The translations under genes were made by a program, and so were the position numbers. From positions 1-37,481 of the forward strand of contig JAJTEO010000001.1 in NCBI GenBank assembly GCA_021300395.1: 37,481 bases of DNA, read 5' to 3'. Under the pieces are notes generated by a model. It had not been told where the DNA came from. It saw nothing but the letters and a program-made list of their open reading frames with translations, and searched no databases. This DNA comes from Fluviicola sp. (GTDB lineage: Bacteria > Bacteroidota > Bacteroidia > Flavobacteriales_D > Crocinitomicaceae). Every line of letters starts with the position of its first letter. Positions within the stretch are counted from its first letter, which is position 1. Below, piece by piece: positions 35,821-37,481 of the stretch.

Positions 35821-37481
35821 TTGAAGACCTACATTAACACTATTATTTTACTTTTCATCTTTAATGGGAGTTACACAGTTTTAGCATCTAATGATAAAAT
35901 TACAAAGCAACCTGAAAAATTAATTTTAGCTGAGCAATTAATAGAAGATGGTTCAATTAATTTAGCCTATTTAATATTAAAAGAATATTCAGAAACAAAA
36001 ATTTCTAAGAATTTAAAGTATCGAGTTTATAAAGATTTAGCAAAAATTCATTTGTTTGAACAAGATATGGTGAATTATGAAAAACTCAATAAAAAAGCCT
36101 ACCAATTAAAGAAAGAAGACGGAGAAATATATAAAGGAATGTATTATGCTGAAAAAGCTTTCTTCTGGCATTACTTGATGTGGGGAGATAGCGCTGCTTT
36201 TTACTCTAATCGTTCAATGGAAATCATACAACGAAATCGAAAAGATTTTTCAAAAATTAACGTTCCTTTTGTTTATCAAATGTATGCCATTGGATACTTA
36301 TATAGAAAATTGGAACCAACTCCTAAAGTCAAAATAATTTATGAAATGCCTGTTGCAAGAATTTTAATGAATCAATGGTTCGATTCTGCAAAAGTGTACG
36401 AGAAAAAATTCCCTTTTCAATTTAGTTCAGAGCGAGTCTATTTATATAGGGGTGTCGGCACGCGTTATTTGGATCATGTTTCGGGTTATCAGTACCAAAC
36501 AAAGGAATACCAAAAATCAATGAATATCTCACAATGGTATTCCTATAAAAAAGCCATGGAAGCTTATAATTACACGATTCAAAATGTGATAAACCCAAGG
36601 AATTGGAATGATATTATTTTAACAAAATCTCTTAAAGGATTATGTTACATGTGTGTAGGGGAAAAGATTAAGGCGAAACACCTTTTTAATTCAGTGTTAG
36701 TTCAATATTTAAAGCGGTATAAAAATTATTCCAATTCACCGAATGCAAGAGCTTTGATGACTTTGTATTCCTATAAAACAATCAATGATGAAACATTGCC
36801 TTTTAACGATACGCAAACCAAAAAAGACATTCAAATATTAAAAAACTTAAATAATAATTGGTGGGCATCATTTATTCAAGCGAAAGAATATAACTATGAT
36901 CCTTATAGTGAATCACCAAATAATTATTTATTTAAACTTTACCTAAGAAGATATTTCATTCAAAAGAATAAAAAAGATTTGACCGAGGCTACTTCACATT
37001 TATTATCTCAAATATTAAACTTTCACTTTATTCAAAAAGAGTTAAAAAGCAATGATTTTAGACTGAATAATGCAAACTTTGAATTATTGAAAGTTGATAA
37101 TTTAGATTTGAAAAGAAAACTTCAACAGTTTACTCAATTCAGTTTTTCAAAATTGAAATCAGCTCCCAAAGTATCTATAAGTGACATTCAGCGTAAATTG
37201 AATGAAAATGAATGTTTGATAATCCCTTGTTTTATAAAAAACGCCAATGATTCATATAAAATTGTGATTGAAAAGGAAAACATCTCTATTGTAAAGTCAA
37301 AAAATGACATCAATTATAGAATGTTAGATTATGATACGATCTCTTTTGAGAAATACAAAAAAATATCATTTGAGGAATATAATGAGAAAATTAAACCTGT
37401 AATCTCTCATCGTAAGCCATTTAAAAAAATTTACACGATGTATTTTGATTATTCGAATTATTCAACCATGATTTCAGATTC
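35821..37481 (+). CDS. exported protein with TPR-like region and start of a CHAT-like domain (3' partial)
   Basis: The frame is open from a stop at 35806-35808 to the window end, 553 codons plus two bases. There is no ATG near the 5' end; a TTG at 35821 is the only plausible start. From it the product begins KTYINTIILLFIFNGSYTVLA, a good signal peptide with cleavage near residue 22, which supports the TTG. Residues 30-445 are helical with many Tyr, Lys and Asn, like a divergent tetratricopeptide array. From about 450 the sequence (SDIQRKLNENECLIIPCF, then a strand pattern and a Y-x-x-K-I-K-P segment before KKIYTMYFD) follows the start of CHAT domains in Bacteroidota TPR-CHAT proteins. The catalytic His and Cys would lie beyond the window, so protease activity cannot be judged. 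Confidence 0.65.
   Translation, partial: MKTYINTIILLFIFNGSYTVLASNDKITKQPEKLILAEQLIEDGSINLAYLILKEYSETKISKNLKYRVYKDLAKIHLFEQDMVNYEKLNKKAYQLKKEDGEIYKGMYYAEKAFFWHYLMWGDSAAFYSNRSMEIIQRNRKDFSKINVPFVYQMYAIGYLYRKLEPTPKVKIIYEMPVARILMNQWFDSAKVYEKKFPFQFSSERVYLYRGVGTRYLDHVSGYQYQTKEYQKSMNISQWYSYKKAMEAYNYTIQNVINPRNWNDIILTKSLKGLCYMCVGEKIKAKHLFNSVLVQYLKRYKNYSNSPNARALMTLYSYKTINDETLPFNDTQTKKDIQILKNLNNNWWASFIQAKEYNYDPYSESPNNYLFKLYLRRYFIQKNKKDLTEATSHLLSQILNFHFIQKELKSNDFRLNNANFELLKVDNLDLKRKLQQFTQFSFSKLKSAPKVSISDIQRKLNENECLIIPCFIKNANDSYKIVIEKENISIVKSKNDINYRMLDYDTISFEKYKKISFEEYNEKIKPVISHRKPFKKIYTMYFDYSNYSTMISD

Noticed and set aside
35816-35823. TAGATTTG as the promoter of the TPR/CHAT-like gene
   Set aside because: It matches the -7 consensus but would start transcription after the TTG start codon that is supported by the signal peptide, and no -33 TTG is present.

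Overview
The window is AT-rich and reads as the chromosome of a gliding-lineage member of the Bacteroidota, most likely Flavobacteriales. The evidence is gldH next to ricT, a surface protein with a gliding-motility-associated (T9SS type B) C-terminal domain, a DUF5686 outer-membrane protein, a MoxR/DUF58/DUF4129/DUF4350/SpoIIM operon, an MEP-pathway dxr, and several promoters matching the Bacteroidota consensus TTG-N19-TAnnTTTG. Genus cannot be fixed from this sequence. There is no phage, insertion sequence, CRISPR array or rRNA. The region is mostly core or lineage-typical genes with a few broken ones.

Layout. 1-1.9 kb: a vWA protein (5' end at the window edge), a thioredoxin-like protein and a truncated KilA-N gene that runs into a heptamer repeat array. 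2.0-8.9 kb: a tight, overlapping operon of SpoIIM fused to a second membrane domain, DUF4129, DUF4350 with a PH-like tail, MoxR ATPase and DUF58. This looks like a membrane-associated MoxR-vWA chaperone system. 8.9-13.3 kb: yqhD behind two palindromic operator candidates, a second heptamer array, ricT overlapping gldH, and a lipoprotein/barrel-like protein. 13.4-15.3 kb (minus): a PolB-like 3'-5' exonuclease and dxr. 15.5-16.6 kb: a DUF4143 ATPase gene interrupted by an in-frame TAA and carrying degenerate Walker motifs.

16.7-21.4 kb (minus): rimP-nusA-infB, preceded by a very good promoter and a terminator-like hairpin in the leader. 21.5-26.2 kb (plus): msrC, a Big_5 lipoprotein, a flippase-like membrane protein and an exported serine-hydrolase-like protein, probably one operon. 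26.2-33.6 kb: metK (minus), DUF5686 barrel (plus), a PKD/T9SS-B surface protein and an SDR epimerase (both minus). 33.7-35.6 kb (plus): ctaA (heme A synthase) and a TauE/SafE permease. 35.67 kb: a CAU-anticodon tRNA, probably Ile2, with its own promoter and terminator. 35.8 kb to the end: an exported protein with an apparent TPR-like region and the start of a CHAT-like domain, cut by the window edge.

The points most worth a second look are the rimP leader hairpin (possible NusA autoregulation), the paired operators at yqhD, the heptamer arrays, the domain fusions in the MoxR operon, the msrC-linked envelope operon with EF-hand-like loops in two neighbours, the stop-interrupted ATPase, and the exported CHAT-like protein.
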